Of a DNA stretch of 43,282 nt, positions 1 to 12,200 are shown piece after piece. The DNA is taken from positions 1 through 43,282 of the forward strand of contig DATMQA010000216.1 in the NCBI GenBank assembly GCA_035566895.1. The letters are read 5' to 3'. How positions within the stretch are numbered: position 1 is the first letter of the stretch; every line of letters begins with the position of its first letter. Below the pieces are notes generated by a model, which ran no database searches, was not told the origin of the DNA, and saw only the letters and a list, made by a program, of their open reading frames with translations. The translations under genes were made by a program, and so were the position numbers. This stretch comes from DATMQA01 sp035566895 (GTDB lineage Bacteria; Verrucomicrobiota; Verrucomicrobiia; Limisphaerales; UBA8199).

Positions 1-453
1 AGCTTGATGTCGCTTTTCATGCTGGCCGTGGCTTGCCTGCTTTACTTTGTTCCGGGAGTGTTCGAGGGCCAATCTCGCTGGCTGGTGATCGCAGTGAAAG
101 TCGGGTGGTTTGGAATTACCGCTGTCTGTGTCCTTGCTCCGCTTCAAGCTTTTCGAGAGTTTGTGGTCGTGTCCGATGAGGGCTTGGTCAAATACTCGCT
201 CTTTGGGTCGCGCTCGAGTCTAGGCTGGAAAGAGATCAGCGGTCTGCGAAGCAAACGGGGCGACAACGAGATCACCTTCGAGGGCTCGGGACGCAAATTG
301 AAGATGAGCTTGTGCTACGACGGCTGGGAGGACTTTAGGGAGTTGGCGCGCAAGCACCTGCCCGGGGGCATGAATCTTGCCCTGGCTGGGGTCCTCGATA
401 CCGGGAAGCCTCGGCCGCAAGAAAATCCCGCTCACCCGCCAGGCGTCAAATGA
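1..453 (+). CDS. Small membrane protein with PH-like domain (5' end may be cut)
   Basis: The reading frame is open to the window edge, so the true start may lie upstream; TTG at 4 and ATG at 7 are the first possible starts inside the window. Roughly residues 2-20 and 27-48 are hydrophobic and look like two membrane segments. They are followed by a soluble part with alternating beta-strand character (EFVVVSDEGLVKYSLFG, then WKEISGLRSK). This layout of two helices plus a small beta domain is typical of bacterial PH-like membrane proteins of unknown function. The tail after about residue 125 is Pro/Gly-rich and probably disordered. No catalytic residues are visible. The fold is inferred from pattern only, and the role is unknown. 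Confidence 0.55.
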   Translation, partial: SLMSLFMLAVACLLYFVPGVFEGQSRWLVIAVKVGWFGITAVCVLAPLQAFREFVVVSDEGLVKYSLFGSRSSLGWKEISGLRSKRGDNEITFEGSGRKLKMSLCYDGWEDFRELARKHLPGGMNLALAGVLDTGKPRPQENPAHPPGVK

Positions 454-899
454 ACGGGGCACCGATGCAGTCGGAACGCCCACCCCGACCGCGCGGGTGC
501 CGCCACGTTCATGCCCGGGCCAGCGCCCTGTCCGCCGTCAGACAACCTTTGTCGCTCAATTCTAAGCACTCCGACCACGAGACGCCGCTGGGCCGCTCAT
601 AACCGAACCCCCGCTTTAATCCGCGCCCAGGTAAGACCACGATGACACGCAGGTGAACACCGTGTAGAGCAGCGCCAGAAACTTTGGCTCCGGACCCTAC
701 GCGTTCCGCGTCATCGGTAACTCACCGAAAATTTGGGCCTCTCGCTTCAAAATCGCAATTCCGGAGAAGCGCCCCGCGGCGGCAGTGGGTAATCTCAATA
801 CTGTCGGAATAGCCTGGTAAATGAAAAAGCTACCATTTGGGCACGGGTTGACGGTGTGCTGCCCAACCAACAGCCGGAATAGCCGCAGAAAACTCATCT
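454..899. other. Intergenic region with no recognisable gene
   Basis: These 446 bases separate the PH-like gene from the secreted caspase-like gene. Short open frames occur on both strands, but none has a ribosome binding site, a recognisable motif or plausible composition. No terminator hairpin with a T-tract was found. The promoter of the downstream gene should lie here, but no convincing -35/-10 pair was identified. Confidence 0.5.
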
Positions 900-3008
900 A
901 TGAAAACCTTCGCTAACAATCTGCGCGCTGGGACCTTCTTCCTTTTGGCCTGCCTGCTTCTGCCAGCCAGCCGCGCCCGTGGACGGGCCGACCACTCCTA
1001 CGTTCGGGGCGCGGCGGAGGCCGCCCAGCTCAAAGGAGGAACGCAGGGTGTGGCGGTCAAGGTGGCGGTCATTGATACGACTTTGGCGGCAACACTGAAG
1101 CAACCAGGTTATGCGACCGTTGACGTTCTCATGCAGCAGTGTTTCGCCGGTGGATTCCTTAAGAATCTGAAAGCCGACCCTCCGGCGGCGGATTGGACCT
1201 TTTGCTCCGCGGCGAAAACGGACGAATGCTCGTGGTACCTGGCAGGCATCGTGCCGCCGAACACCGAGGGAATATCGGATAACTTTTCGCGCGCCTGGAG
1301 GGACGACGCGCTGGTTAAACCAGCCACGGGAATGAAGCAGCATTATTTGACCGCCAAAAACGGGAAGGGAAACATTCCGAAGGACCGCTTTGCCGCTCCG
1401 GGTGAACCCATCAATTTCATGGTGGTTCCCATTCCGATAACGTACGTGGTACCAGTCGTTCAGATTATCAACGGCAGAGCAGTGACTCAGTGGGTGCCCC
1501 AGGTCAATATCGTCCCGGCGTACTACCCGGTCGTTGACGGGGCGCTCTCCGGCAAGAAAGGGTTGTGGGTATATTACGTCCCTCCCGGGAAGGCCGCTGG
1601 GGATTGGTTCGAGGTTACGCCTGTCCCTGCCCCTCCGGCAGCACCCACCTCCTGGAAGGTGGTCACCACCGGCGCCACTTTCGCTAACTTCGCTCAATCG
1701 GCAAAGGCGGTCGAGCATCCCGTATATGACTCAGCGGGGGCCGGTTCCGACGCGCGCACGCTGAACCCGGACTCCACCAACGTTCAACAATATGCGATCC
1801 TGGTTCAATGGGATGTGCCCGAGTTTAAGGGCACTCCCACGGCCGACTTCGGCGCTTGTATCTCGCGGATGTATAACCTGCTGACCGGCGCTTACAAGGT
1901 GTCGGCGGACAACATCGCGGTTTTGTACTTCACCGGGTTGTATGCGGACGGGAACGCCAGCCTGCCTAAATACACTTTGACACCGGGGCCGATGGGCGAC
2001 AAATCGGAGACGCTGGACGCGGTCCCAACGATCAACGCCCCGTCCGGTTCAGATGGCAAGAAGCCCCCGAAACAGGAATTCGCCGATTACGCGGTGCCCG
2101 GCAACCTTTTCAAAAACGCCGTCACCAATTTCGACACCGCAAATCTGTTCGTCTATTTCACCGGGCACGGGTGCCGTAGCGACAAGAATGTTAAGGTGGG
2201 ATTCGGGGACCCAAATCTCGTCCTCAAACTCCTTCCCGACAGTGTTACGAATGACGACGGCACCGTAACTCAGGCAGGTTTTGATGCGATCGGTGAGTTT
2301 GAACAGGCCCTGGTCTCATTCCTGGCCAGCACCAACAGTTCCGACCTGTCCAGTGACGCTGCGGTGCTGGCAGATACGAACAATGTACTCGATGCTTTCC
2401 ACGACCCGGTGGATTTGTTGCAGATTTCGACCCTGCAACCGATCCCCGAAGGCGTCCAGCTAATCATCAACGGCTATACAAATTTAACTCCGCTCCAACC
2501 GGTGACCAACAGCGATGTGCCGGTATTTGACCTGGACCCAATCGTACCGGGGCTGCTCACCAATACCTACACCTACCAGGTTCCAGTGAACAACATGCTG
2601 CTCTACAACGCCACAACCGACGGCACCACACCGGCACCCATCGAGCTTCAATTCCAGGGCCTTCCCAACACCAGTTTCGACCCGAATTTCGTTGCGGCGG
2701 TGATTGTCCGGGGCGCGGCGCAGGAAGTCGCCTACACACCACCGAATTTTACCGCCGGCGCCACCCAACTCACCGCGCAAGAGTTTGGCTGCGGTATCCT
2801 GCTGACCTGGCCGCCGGGAGCCACGAATTACAATATCCTGCAGACCTCCGATTTGGCGTCCACCAACTGGTCCAAACTCTGCATACCGAACACCACCAAT
2901 GCGGAAGTTACCGGCATCCCCGATCCCACGCTGCCGCTGGGTGCCACTTGGGCCTTCATTTCCTACACTACTTCTCAGATGTTCTTCCGCCTTCAACCGG
3001 TCCCATAA
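900..3008 (+). CDS. Secreted protein with caspase/legumain-like domain
   Basis: A 702-residue exported protein. Residues 1-27 form a signal peptide (basic start, hydrophobic LLACLLLPA core, small residues before the cut). Residues about 300-430 resemble the peptidase C13/C14 (legumain/caspase) fold. A strand with AILVQWDVPEF is followed by a helix and the stretch DNIAVLYFTG, and then NLFVYFTGHGC near residues 415-424, where the His-Gly pair sits where the catalytic histidine normally lies. A clear catalytic cysteine at the end of the next strand, as expected in active members, was not found, so enzyme activity is doubtful. The C-terminal 70 residues (YNILQTSDLASTNW, ending MFFRLQPVP) match the terminal module of many verrucomicrobial exported proteins. 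The ATG was chosen because it opens directly into the signal peptide; no strong Shine-Dalgarno is seen. The substrate is unknown. Confidence 0.6.
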   Translation: MKTFANNLRAGTFFLLACLLLPASRARGRADHSYVRGAAEAAQLKGGTQGVAVKVAVIDTTLAATLKQPGYATVDVLMQQCFAGGFLKNLKADPPAADWTFCSAAKTDECSWYLAGIVPPNTEGISDNFSRAWRDDALVKPATGMKQHYLTAKNGKGNIPKDRFAAPGEPINFMVVPIPITYVVPVVQIINGRAVTQWVPQVNIVPAYYPVVDGALSGKKGLWVYYVPPGKAAGDWFEVTPVPAPPAAPTSWKVVTTGATFANFAQSAKAVEHPVYDSAGAGSDARTLNPDSTNVQQYAILVQWDVPEFKGTPTADFGACISRMYNLLTGAYKVSADNIAVLYFTGLYADGNASLPKYTLTPGPMGDKSETLDAVPTINAPSGSDGKKPPKQEFADYAVPGNLFKNAVTNFDTANLFVYFTGHGCRSDKNVKVGFGDPNLVLKLLPDSVTNDDGTVTQAGFDAIGEFEQALVSFLASTNSSDLSSDAAVLADTNNVLDAFHDPVDLLQISTLQPIPEGVQLIINGYTNLTPLQPVTNSDVPVFDLDPIVPGLLTNTYTYQVPVNNMLLYNATTDGTTPAPIELQFQGLPNTSFDPNFVAAVIVRGAAQEVAYTPPNFTAGATQLTAQEFGCGILLTWPPGATNYNILQTSDLASTNWSKLCIPNTTNAEVTGIPDPTLPLGATWAFISYTTSQMFFRLQPVP

Positions 3009-3087
3009 ACCCTGGGCCGCGCTGGCCTAACTTCGCAATTTCAAAGAAGTATTTTCCGGGCGGAAGATCTAGCTTGTTCCCAAGATT

Positions 3088-5952
3088 ATGAAACCACCGA
3101 TACACTATTCGGTGTTTGCCGGCGTACTGCTGCTCACGGCCGCCGGGCTCCCAACTCGGGCCGCTGTCACCAACCTCCTATGCCTCACCAATATTTACGG
3201 GGTTCGCCTGGTTGGCAGCGACGCGACGTACCGTCCCCTGGTTGGTCCGGGGGCGCGGATCGTTAACGGCAATGTCGGCCTTACGTTTAACACGACGGCC
3301 AGAAATATGCAGCCGACAAACGGAATAGCGATCCCCTGGGGATATACCGTCCTGGAGCAGGCGGGCAATGATTGGATCACAGACAACCAGGCTTACATCA
3401 CCGCCAATGAGGCGACCGAAAACCCGCTCGATAAAACCAACATCATGGGCTTTACCGGCCTTTCAGAGGGCCTTCAGCGCGAGCACAAGTTTCCGCTCCC
3501 GCCAACCTACGTGCTTACGAATAATTGCTATGGCAGGCATCCGCACCTCCAGTTCTTCGTCTTCAAGCAGATCGATAACGGTCCTCTGATTCTCATCGGC
3601 TGTTCCGAGCTGAAGCACACCTTTAAGGTCGGCGGCACCGGTCTTCCCTCTCAGAATTTTTTGCCCCCGCAGAAGGAGGACACTTACAACGATTGGGCCA
3701 ACGAAGATCAGGATTTCTTCGGTCCCGTAAGCGAACTGGATGACGATTCGACTGTCCCGGCCCACATGCATCTTGGCATCATGAACAAGAGCGGCGTGTT
3801 CGAGCGGGCTCACGGCTATCATCACTTTCCCGGCGGAAAGCTGTCCGACGGGACGGTCATCCCTGCCGATCCTGGCCATGACGGGCCGGGGCACCGACTC
3901 GATCACCTGCTGCAAGTCCCGGCGCTTGAACTGCTCACCGACGACCAAACATACATAGGACAGCCGGGAAAGAACCCCCACGGCCGCACCAAATGGTACG
4001 TGGCCGCCTCGTACTTCGTGAATGGCGATCAGTTTCTGGACGACAACAGCAGGTACCTTGAATTCCTTCCGAACTATGACGGCACTAACGATTTTGCTCC
4101 CTCTGAACCCGGCGTAAGCTTCGCCGGTGATGGCGCGGTGTTTCCCAAGTTCCTTCCGCCCAAGGCGGTGACGGCGATTACCAACGTGCCGCCGTTGGCC
4201 AAGTGGCTGCAACGGCCTGACAGCAGCCCCACCGGCCTGGATGTGCTCGCCACTCGCGGCACGGCTTCGCCCATGTTGGCCGACGATTTCCTGTGCACTA
4301 ACTCGGGGCCGATCACCGACATTTACATTTGGGGTTCGTGGCGCGATGACCGGTTTGATTCCAATGCCACCATGACCGTGTCATTCTGGAGCGATCAGCC
4401 TGCCACTAACGGCCAGCCCAGCCACCCGGACACGCTCCAGTGGACACTCGATTTTGGTCCGTTGCAGGCCAATCCCTACACCTTGGAACTCGCGGGGTCC
4501 TGCTGCACGGAACGCTTCCTGGACCCGACGCAGCCGCTCGCCCTGGGCGTGGACACCCACATTTATTCCTATCATTTCACCGTCGTGCCTGAACTCGCCT
4601 TTCTGCAGACCACCGGCACCATCTACTGGCTTTCAGTTTCGGCGTCGGGCACAACCAATCTCTTTGGTTGGAAAACCTGCGTCACCAACGATCACCACTT
4701 CGACGACGCGACCTTCAGCGCCATTATCACAAACAGTCACGCGCCCTGGGTGGACCTCCATTATCCACCACCTCATCCCTTCAATCCCCGAACACTGGAT
4801 TTGTCCTTTGCGCTGCTGTCGAAGGAATCGGATTACTTCCCGGTGTCCCTGGCCGCGGTCGTGATTGCCCTGCCTAATGGCGGCACCGAAACGGTGGTCT
4901 TAAGCGGTCCGACAGCCATTTATGCCGATGTCGGACTGGCTGGCGAAACCGCACAAACAATCACCAACGGCCTCGACCAGGTTGAAACCGAAATGGTGTC
5001 GTTGAACCTTCAGGGCACCAGTTCCCTTGGCCCGATTAATCTGGTAGTACGGCGTCCCGACCGCTCCCCGTTCCTTCGGTCCACCGGCATGATCACCGAG
5101 TTTACCAACACGGTGGCGGGGCGATTGGATCTCCCTCCTTTCGCGCCTGCGGGTTGCGGCGACAGTTTCTTCGACGTCTGTTTCGAAGTCCACCTGTCCA
5201 ATGCGGTCCTGGGCAACCCGGTTTGGCATAATGAAACGCCCAAGCATATGGATGGCACGATTTGCAACAAGCCGCCCGGTTTCCCGAAGGACCATCAGAA
5301 CACCTATTACGGCTTCACTGCAGCGGATCTGCGCGACGAAACCGGGCGTCTGGTTGCCTTCATCATTCTAAGTATCCATGTTCCGAACCCGGAGCCGGAT
5401 GTGCCTGTGCCTTTGGTGCCGCCCGAAGACCAGTCGGCGACTGCAGGTGGACCGGCGACCTTCAGTGTAACGGCTGCGGCTGTCTCGCAAGTGGGGGCGC
5501 TTGAAAAAATCACCTACCAATGGCAGCGCAAAGGCACGAATGACGCCGCGTTTACGAGTATTCCAGGCGCTACCAACTCGACCTACATCCTGACGGCTGC
5601 CCAATTGACCAACAATGGCAGCCTCTACCAGGTGGTGCTTACCACGATGCCCGGCTTCACGGTCATCAGCGGGCCCGCTGTGCTTAATGTCGCGCTCCCA
5701 ATCGAACTGCTGCGCATCGACCAGATCAGTGCCAGCTCCGGCCAGGCCACTCTCACCTTCCATGCCGACGCCGAGAGGAGCTACAGCATTCTGTACAAGG
5801 ATTCGTTGTCCACGAATGTCTGGCCGGCCGGCCTCTGGTTGACTCTAACTAACGTGCAGGCTTCTCCGAGCAGCCGTGTGGTCGCTATTCCGGATGCTCC
5901 TCCGGGACCAGAACGTTATTATCGTCTCGTGACACCCGCCCGCGAACCGTAG
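3088..5952 (+). CDS. Large secreted multi-domain protein with Ig-like domain
   Basis: A 954-residue exported protein. Residues 1-26 are a signal peptide ending TRAA. The first 360 residues form an unrecognised domain rich in His and aromatic residues (for example AHMHLGIMNKS and GYHHFPGG). Residues about 390-590 begin with a segment of the type DDFLCTNSGPITDIYIWGSW, a pattern I associate with planctomycetal and verrucomicrobial exported proteins. Residues about 770-870 are an Ig-like domain (YQWQRKGTND ... NSTYILTAAQLTNNGSLYQV). The last 75 residues form the common C-terminal module ending YYRLVTP. It lies 79 bases after the caspase-like gene on the same strand, so the two may be co-transcribed. 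The function is unknown; a surface or extracellular binding role is an inference from the domain types. Confidence 0.6.
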   Translation: MKPPIHYSVFAGVLLLTAAGLPTRAAVTNLLCLTNIYGVRLVGSDATYRPLVGPGARIVNGNVGLTFNTTARNMQPTNGIAIPWGYTVLEQAGNDWITDNQAYITANEATENPLDKTNIMGFTGLSEGLQREHKFPLPPTYVLTNNCYGRHPHLQFFVFKQIDNGPLILIGCSELKHTFKVGGTGLPSQNFLPPQKEDTYNDWANEDQDFFGPVSELDDDSTVPAHMHLGIMNKSGVFERAHGYHHFPGGKLSDGTVIPADPGHDGPGHRLDHLLQVPALELLTDDQTYIGQPGKNPHGRTKWYVAASYFVNGDQFLDDNSRYLEFLPNYDGTNDFAPSEPGVSFAGDGAVFPKFLPPKAVTAITNVPPLAKWLQRPDSSPTGLDVLATRGTASPMLADDFLCTNSGPITDIYIWGSWRDDRFDSNATMTVSFWSDQPATNGQPSHPDTLQWTLDFGPLQANPYTLELAGSCCTERFLDPTQPLALGVDTHIYSYHFTVVPELAFLQTTGTIYWLSVSASGTTNLFGWKTCVTNDHHFDDATFSAIITNSHAPWVDLHYPPPHPFNPRTLDLSFALLSKESDYFPVSLAAVVIALPNGGTETVVLSGPTAIYADVGLAGETAQTITNGLDQVETEMVSLNLQGTSSLGPINLVVRRPDRSPFLRSTGMITEFTNTVAGRLDLPPFAPAGCGDSFFDVCFEVHLSNAVLGNPVWHNETPKHMDGTICNKPPGFPKDHQNTYYGFTAADLRDETGRLVAFIILSIHVPNPEPDVPVPLVPPEDQSATAGGPATFSVTAAAVSQVGALEKITYQWQRKGTNDAAFTSIPGATNSTYILTAAQLTNNGSLYQVVLTTMPGFTVISGPAVLNVALPIELLRIDQISASSGQATLTFHADAERSYSILYKDSLSTNVWPAGLWLTLTNVQASPSSRVVAIPDAPPGPERYYRLVTPAREP

Positions 5953-6268
5953 GACACGACGAGCAGTCGCCTGGCCGGCTACCGGGGTGTCGATCCGGTT
6001 GGCGAGTGCGTCTTGTTTTGTGGTCCCCGTCTGGGGTCAGAAGCGTTCGCCGTTCCATTCCTGGCCACAATTTGGCTGCCCAGGTTGGTGGGTTGGTTCC
6101 CAATTGCTAAGCAGACCCAGTTCATCGTGGAGACTGAACCCGGGAAAACAGCAGGGGTTGGGGGCATCGGTCCCGGCGATAATGCGGACGCCAGCGTGTT
6201 GCATGGCCCCAACAATCTGAAGCTGCTTCCGAAAATGCGCCTGCGGGAATCTTAAGAGACCGTGCTGC
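5953..6268. other. Convergent intergenic region
   Basis: This gap lies between two genes that end facing each other. It contains short open frames without motifs or start signals. No hairpin followed by a T-tract was seen on either strand, so how transcription ends here is unclear. Nothing else is recognisable. Confidence 0.45.
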
Positions 6269-9200
6269 TCACTGTTTCAACCGGAAAAGCATCGCCGAGT
6301 TGGTGGGATTGACGGTGTAAGGATTGGGTGCCGACGGAAGGTCGGTCCAAGGTCCACCCAGCGAAGGAGTGGTTTGCAGGACGCCCGGGCCGGTCCAAAA
6401 GATGCCGGGCCACGTTGTCCCCGGCACGGTGTTGGTGCCCAGAATGACTGGGACCGGATGGATTTCCAATTGCGCAGGATAAACTTCCGTCACCGGCAAA
6501 TCGTAAAGCGGATCCATCCCGCCAGCGCCGGACAGGTTCGCCTCAATCCAGATGTGATAAGTCTGTCCGGGGTCGTTCATGAGAAACTGGCCCTGGATAT
6601 ATACGGGGGTGGTCGCCCCGGGAGCCAACGGTACCGAATTGCTGACCCAGGTGCCGGGCGGCAGGCCGCCCAAACTGATGACGCTGAGGTCGTCCAGGCC
6701 GAGCGGGCCTGCCACCCGGACGCGGTAGTTCAGGACTATGTTCGTGTAGTATGGGTTTGCCAGCATGACCGGGCCGAACGTGAAGCTTCCCGCAACTCCT
6801 CCCGTGCCAGAACGGAGCGCCACCGAAAGCCCTTCGCCTCCATTTCCGCCCGAGTAGGGGATGGCGCAATTGATGATCAGCGGCTGGTAAACCGTGCTTT
6901 GCGCACTGAAAGCCTGGTGCGTGTTTTGTCCGAAGACTTCCAATTGAACGGCGCCAGATTTGCCGTAAGTGAGTCCCGGAGGCCGTTGCACCGTGAAGGT
7001 GACGGTCTGACACTGCCCCGGGTTGACGGTCACATAGCCCGGGGTATTACCGATGGCCAGCGGACCGCTCAGGGTGCCGGAATTGGGCAGCAATCCGTGC
7101 AGGCCGTAAAGGAAGGTTTCCGGCTCTGTGCTGCGGTTGCAAATCCCCGCGCTCACGGTGGTGGTGGCATCGTTCCCACAAAAAGCCACTCCCGACAGTG
7201 CGCAGGTGAACTTCAATTTGCCTCGGCTGCCCGCATTAAAGATCGCGTAGAGTTCGCCTCCGAGGAGCGCGCGGTTAAAGATTTCCACCTCGTCGATGCA
7301 GCCATCGAAACCTTCGGCTGGTGGCGAAGGCGGATCGTTTTTGGCACCCACGGTCAGTCCATTTGCGTTGGCGATGGAGATGCCGGCGACGGGCAGGGTC
7401 GTGAAAGTCTCCGTCTGGGAGTCCACTTGGAGCACGCCCTGGTGGTCGGAGGCCCGTCGGATAACGGTGGCGACGAAGTGCCATTGCCCATCGGCTGGCA
7501 CAGTGAGGCTGCCGGCGCCTAGCGCGGTATGGACCCCATCGCTCAACACGCAAGTGAGCGCCCCGTTTGCATTATTGTCCAGGTAAAGCGCATAGCCTTG
7601 AGCCGTCCCTATCTTGGTAACAATCCGATGGTCCACGATCTGGCGCAGGCCGCCTCCGATGTCACCCGGGTTGCGGTTGACCCAGGCATCGATGGTGAAA
7701 TCGCCCAAGGATTCATCAATGTCCGCGTAATAGGCAACCCTTACCGCCTGGTCCACGCCATTGAAGCACAGGCTGCGATCAACAAATCCGTTGTTCACCG
7801 ACGGCAAACCCGCCTGGCCCGAATAAGTTCCGTTGACGGCGCCAACGACGTTTTGCGCGACGCCCGAGGTGTCCGTTTCATCGAAGGGCAGCCATAGGAC
7901 CATTCGTGAGGGTGGCGTCGGGTTGCTAAGGCAGTTGGTACAGGAGCGATAGACGGCGTTAGTAAACTCGACGCGCAGGGCGGTATAGGCAGGGGAACCG
8001 CCCAGGGCCGTGACATCGAAATCGATTGTGTATGGGCCGGGTGCGCCCGCAAAGCCGCTCGTCAAACTGAAGGGGGTCCAGGCATTATAACCCGCCGCCG
8101 GGGTGTTCTGCGGAGGGTTGGCAGGCGCCCCGTTTACCCGGATCGTTCCCGAACTGTCCGTGGCCCAGCGACCGCCGATGCTCACCACCGGGGCGGCACT
8201 CAAATACTCGTTGCACGGGACGGTGAACGTCACGCGGTAAACGTAATCCCCGGCGGCGCCCGTTCCACTGGCGTTCAGGCCAATCCATTGGGAAACGGCG
8301 TCGTCGGGCAGGTTGTAGTACCACGAAGGCGTGTCAATGACCGTGGGGTTTGCCACACCCGTGCCCAACGTAAAGTGAGAATCCGCCGCGCCGCCCGGGA
8401 GCGGGTTGCCGTTATTGTCCACGCCGGTGTTGTAAAAGCCAGCGAGAGGCGACGAGGGGCCCGCAACGATGAATACGCCGGGAGTGGTGCATTGGACACA
8501 GTTGCCGGCGTCATCGCAGGCGATAATCGTGATCGGCCAGACGCCTTGCGCCAGGACCGACCCGGGCGCCGGGTTCTGCCGGAGCACGATTTGATTCGCC
8601 GGAGTGCAGTTGTCGGTCACGACCGCGTGGCTGCGGAAGTCCGGGACGATATCGACACACTTCTCACTGATGATGACCGGGACGTGGCTGCAATCCAAAA
8701 CGGGTGGCGTGGTATCCTGTACGATTACCGTGAAACAATACGAGAGGCTGGGGGTGCCGGCAGGGTCCGTGGCCACGCAGCAAACCGTTTGCGTGCCCAC
8801 CGGGTAGTAGGTGTTATTCGGCAGGCTGAAAGTGATATTGGGTGTTTGAGCATCGCATAAATCCTGGAAGCAAGGCGGGTCGAAGGCAACGATCGCTCCG
8901 CACGAACTCGAATTGGCAGCGACGACCTGAGTCGCCCTTGCGCTCATCGCCTGGATGCTCAGGTTTTTCACCCAATGTTTGTCGTTGAACGCGCCGGTGC
9001 GCGCCGCCAGCGCAAAGCGGCTTCCAGGCGCAGGCACAAAGAAGTTCTGGCTGACTTGAATGATCACCGAACCGTTGTAGCTCACCGTCACCATCCCGTC
9101 GAAGCCCAGACTGATGTTTACAGGGACAAACGTGCTGCCAGTCGGCCCCTCCGAGGTTTGCATCGCCACGGTCTGGAGCACCTGCTGCCCCCCGAACTTC

Positions 9201-12200
9201 AGCGACACCCCGATCGGATCGTTGGTGCCGTTGGTGAAAGTGTCGAATTCGACCGTCAGCCCCGTGCCCATCCCCTCCTCGCTCGTGTTGGCCAGGGTTG
9301 GCGTCGCGGGCAGGTCCGCAGCCAGGTTGAAACTGAAACCGTCGGCGCTCGGGGACGTGCCCCCGCCGATGAAGAGATCGAAGCTGGCGTTGAACGCGCT
9401 AATGAGGTTGCCTTGGTTGAAGTCGTCCAGCACCGCCGCGCCGAGCTGGTTGTTGAGGTTTTGCGTGAGCTTCAACACACCACCGCCCGCCTGGGCGTTG
9501 CCGTAGAGCGTCATGCCGTTCGGCGAGCCGGAATTGAAGTTTGCGGAGAAGGCGTTAGTAAGTGGGTGGCACAACACGGGCGTCTGGTCCAGGACCGTGA
9601 CGTTGAAAGTGCAATCGTGATTATGGTCCTCACTCCAAAAGTCCAAATAATATGCTGTGCACTTAACTTGTGTGGTGCCCAACGGGAACGTGGCGGTGAC
9701 GACGTTTTGGGATATCATTTTTATATTGGCGACGATTATGCTGATCCTGTCGGCCGGCGAATCGGCCCAGAGGTTGTGCCACCTGAAATCCGGCTCCGGG
9801 AAACTAACATCGGTCCCATTCGGGCCGGCGCAGGTGACCACAATATTCGATGGGCAGTCTCCGCTCCACCAGGCGGCGGGACCGGAGGGACCAAAAATCG
9901 ATAGATCGAAGGCTCGCGTGTTATCCTGCATCACTTCCGGCTCGCGCAAACTCAGCAGCGAGCCGTTTTCATCGCTGAACACAACGCGGTCGGCTCCGGC
10001 GGCCAAATCTACCATGATCCGGGAGATAGCGTTAGTAGGGAACGCCCAAACATTCGAGGTGCCCTGATCCACGACTTGCAGGACGGCATTGTTCGAGGGG
10101 GAGAGCATTACTTTGACGTCATCGTTGCCGTCCGTGCCGATGATTTTCAGGATGTTGTTCGCATCGAGCAGTGCCATAACGTTGGCCGGCGCCGTCACCT
10201 GGACTTGGAACACGGCGCTGGTGGCCACGCCGAACGTGTTGGAAGCCAGCAGAAAGTATTGGCCGGCATCGGAGGGCAAGATGGCTGGCAGGAAGAAGGT
10301 GCCGTTGCTGGAGACGGCACCAACTTTGCCGGTGCTCCTGACCAGGTAGTTTGAGAGCGGCTGCGCGCCAGTGACCGGCAGGCTCAGGAAGATGTCCTGC
10401 CCCGCCGCCACGGTCAAGTTGGTTGGGGTGCCGGAAAATTGGGGTGGCCGATTATCCACCAGGGTGACCGTCTGGCTGCACGTGGTGCTGTTGCCGCAAC
10501 AGTCGGTGGCCTGCCAGGTTCTTACAACCATCTGGGAAGGGGGGCTGCCGTTGGTCACGGTGTTGAGCACAGTGAGAGTGACGTTCGTGCAGCAGGTATC
10601 CGCCACGGTTGGCGGATCGAAACTCCAGCCCAGGCCGCCCGTGAGTTTGAACACCGTCCCCACGCCGCCGCTGCCGCCGGACGACGCCGTTCCGTACAGC
10701 GTCCCGTCACCGGACAACAGCAGCTCGCAAGTAGGGCCGCCGCCGTTGGCAGCGGTTTGAAAATTCCACAACACTGTGAACCCGCTGCCGTCTTTGTTCA
10801 GCTTGTACACTGTCCCGCCACCGCCGGTGCCACCGCCAGGCGCCGTCCCGTAGAGCGCGCCGTCGCACCCTTCGATCAATCCTGATTCGGGACCAGTGCC
10901 GTCGAGGTTGCCGAAACTTTTCAGGACCGAGAAATTGCTGCCGCTGGTGCTGAGCTTGAACACCACTCCCAGCCCGTTGCTGCCGCCAAACCTGGTGGTT
11001 CCGTAAAGCATGTTGTCGCTGGCCAATAGCAACCGGCCATCGGCTTCCTGGCCGTCGCTGCCGGTGAAGGTTTTGAGCACGGCGTAGCCGGTGCCATCGG
11101 GGTTAATTTTGAAAACTACGCCGTTGGCGCCACTCCGAGGGCCGGTCGCGCCGTAGAGCGTGCCGTCGCTCCCTTGCGCGAGGGCTGCACCCTCCGGATT
11201 CGCTTCATTCCCGCCGGGAAAACTCTTGAGCACCGCAAAATTATTCCCGTTGGTATCCAGCTTGAAGATCGTTCCGGCGGAACTGCTGCCGCCGAGGACG
11301 GTCACACCGTAGAGGAAACCATCCAAACCCTGCACCAAGGCGGCTTCGGGAGCAGCCCCATTCGCGCCGGTGAAGTTTTTCAGCACGGTGAGACCGGTGC
11401 CATCCGGGTTGAGTTTGAACACGGTTCCCGCGCCGCCGCCGCCGTTTGCAGTGACACCATAGAGCATCCCGTCTTTACCCTGCAACAGCGAGGCTTCGGG
11501 TTGCTGGCCGCCGTTGCCGCTCGTGGAAAAATGATGCAAAACCGCGTAGCCGCTGCTATCCGGATTCACCTTGAACACCGCGCCTACTCCGTTGCTGCCG
11601 CCATATTCGGTCGTGCCGTACAACGCGCCGTCGTTGCCCTGGATTAAAGCCGGGAGCGGGTTCTGTCCGTCATTGTTCGTCACCGCGAAAACGTGCAGCA
11701 GGGAATAGCCCGGCTGGGTCATCACACCGGAGCAGGGGCCGGCCTGAACGCTCTTGTTGCTGGCGCAACTCAAGACCAGCGGCGAACCAACAGACAAGGT
11801 AAAGCCTTGCAGACCGCTGGCGAAGAGGGACCCGGGCGGCGTGGGCAGTCCGCCTGTTGGATTGGGATTGCCGGTCGGCACTTGGAGGATGGCCGATTGT
11901 CCGACCGGGACCGTGCCGTTTGCCACCGCTTCTTCGTAAGTCGCGAACCCACCGGCCCAGGCCCGCAACTGGAATTGACCCGTCGCGCCGCCCGGCGTCG
12001 CCGGTCCGGTCGTGCGGGTGCCGCCCACAAACAAACCGGGCAGAGGAAATCCGACGTTGGTTATGGTCCCGCCAATCTGGGTAAAATGATTCGAGTTCGC
12101 GGGCGACCAAACCATGGACACCCGAACGCCGTCGGCGGTTGTCACCGGATTGCCCGTCTGCGCATTGATCAGTTTGCACGAACTGTTGTTGCCAAAAGTC

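Noticed and set aside
697..897. A 66-codon leftward open frame upstream of the caspase-like gene
   Set aside because: No start signal, motif or neighbouring gene in that direction; composition is like random GC-rich sequence.
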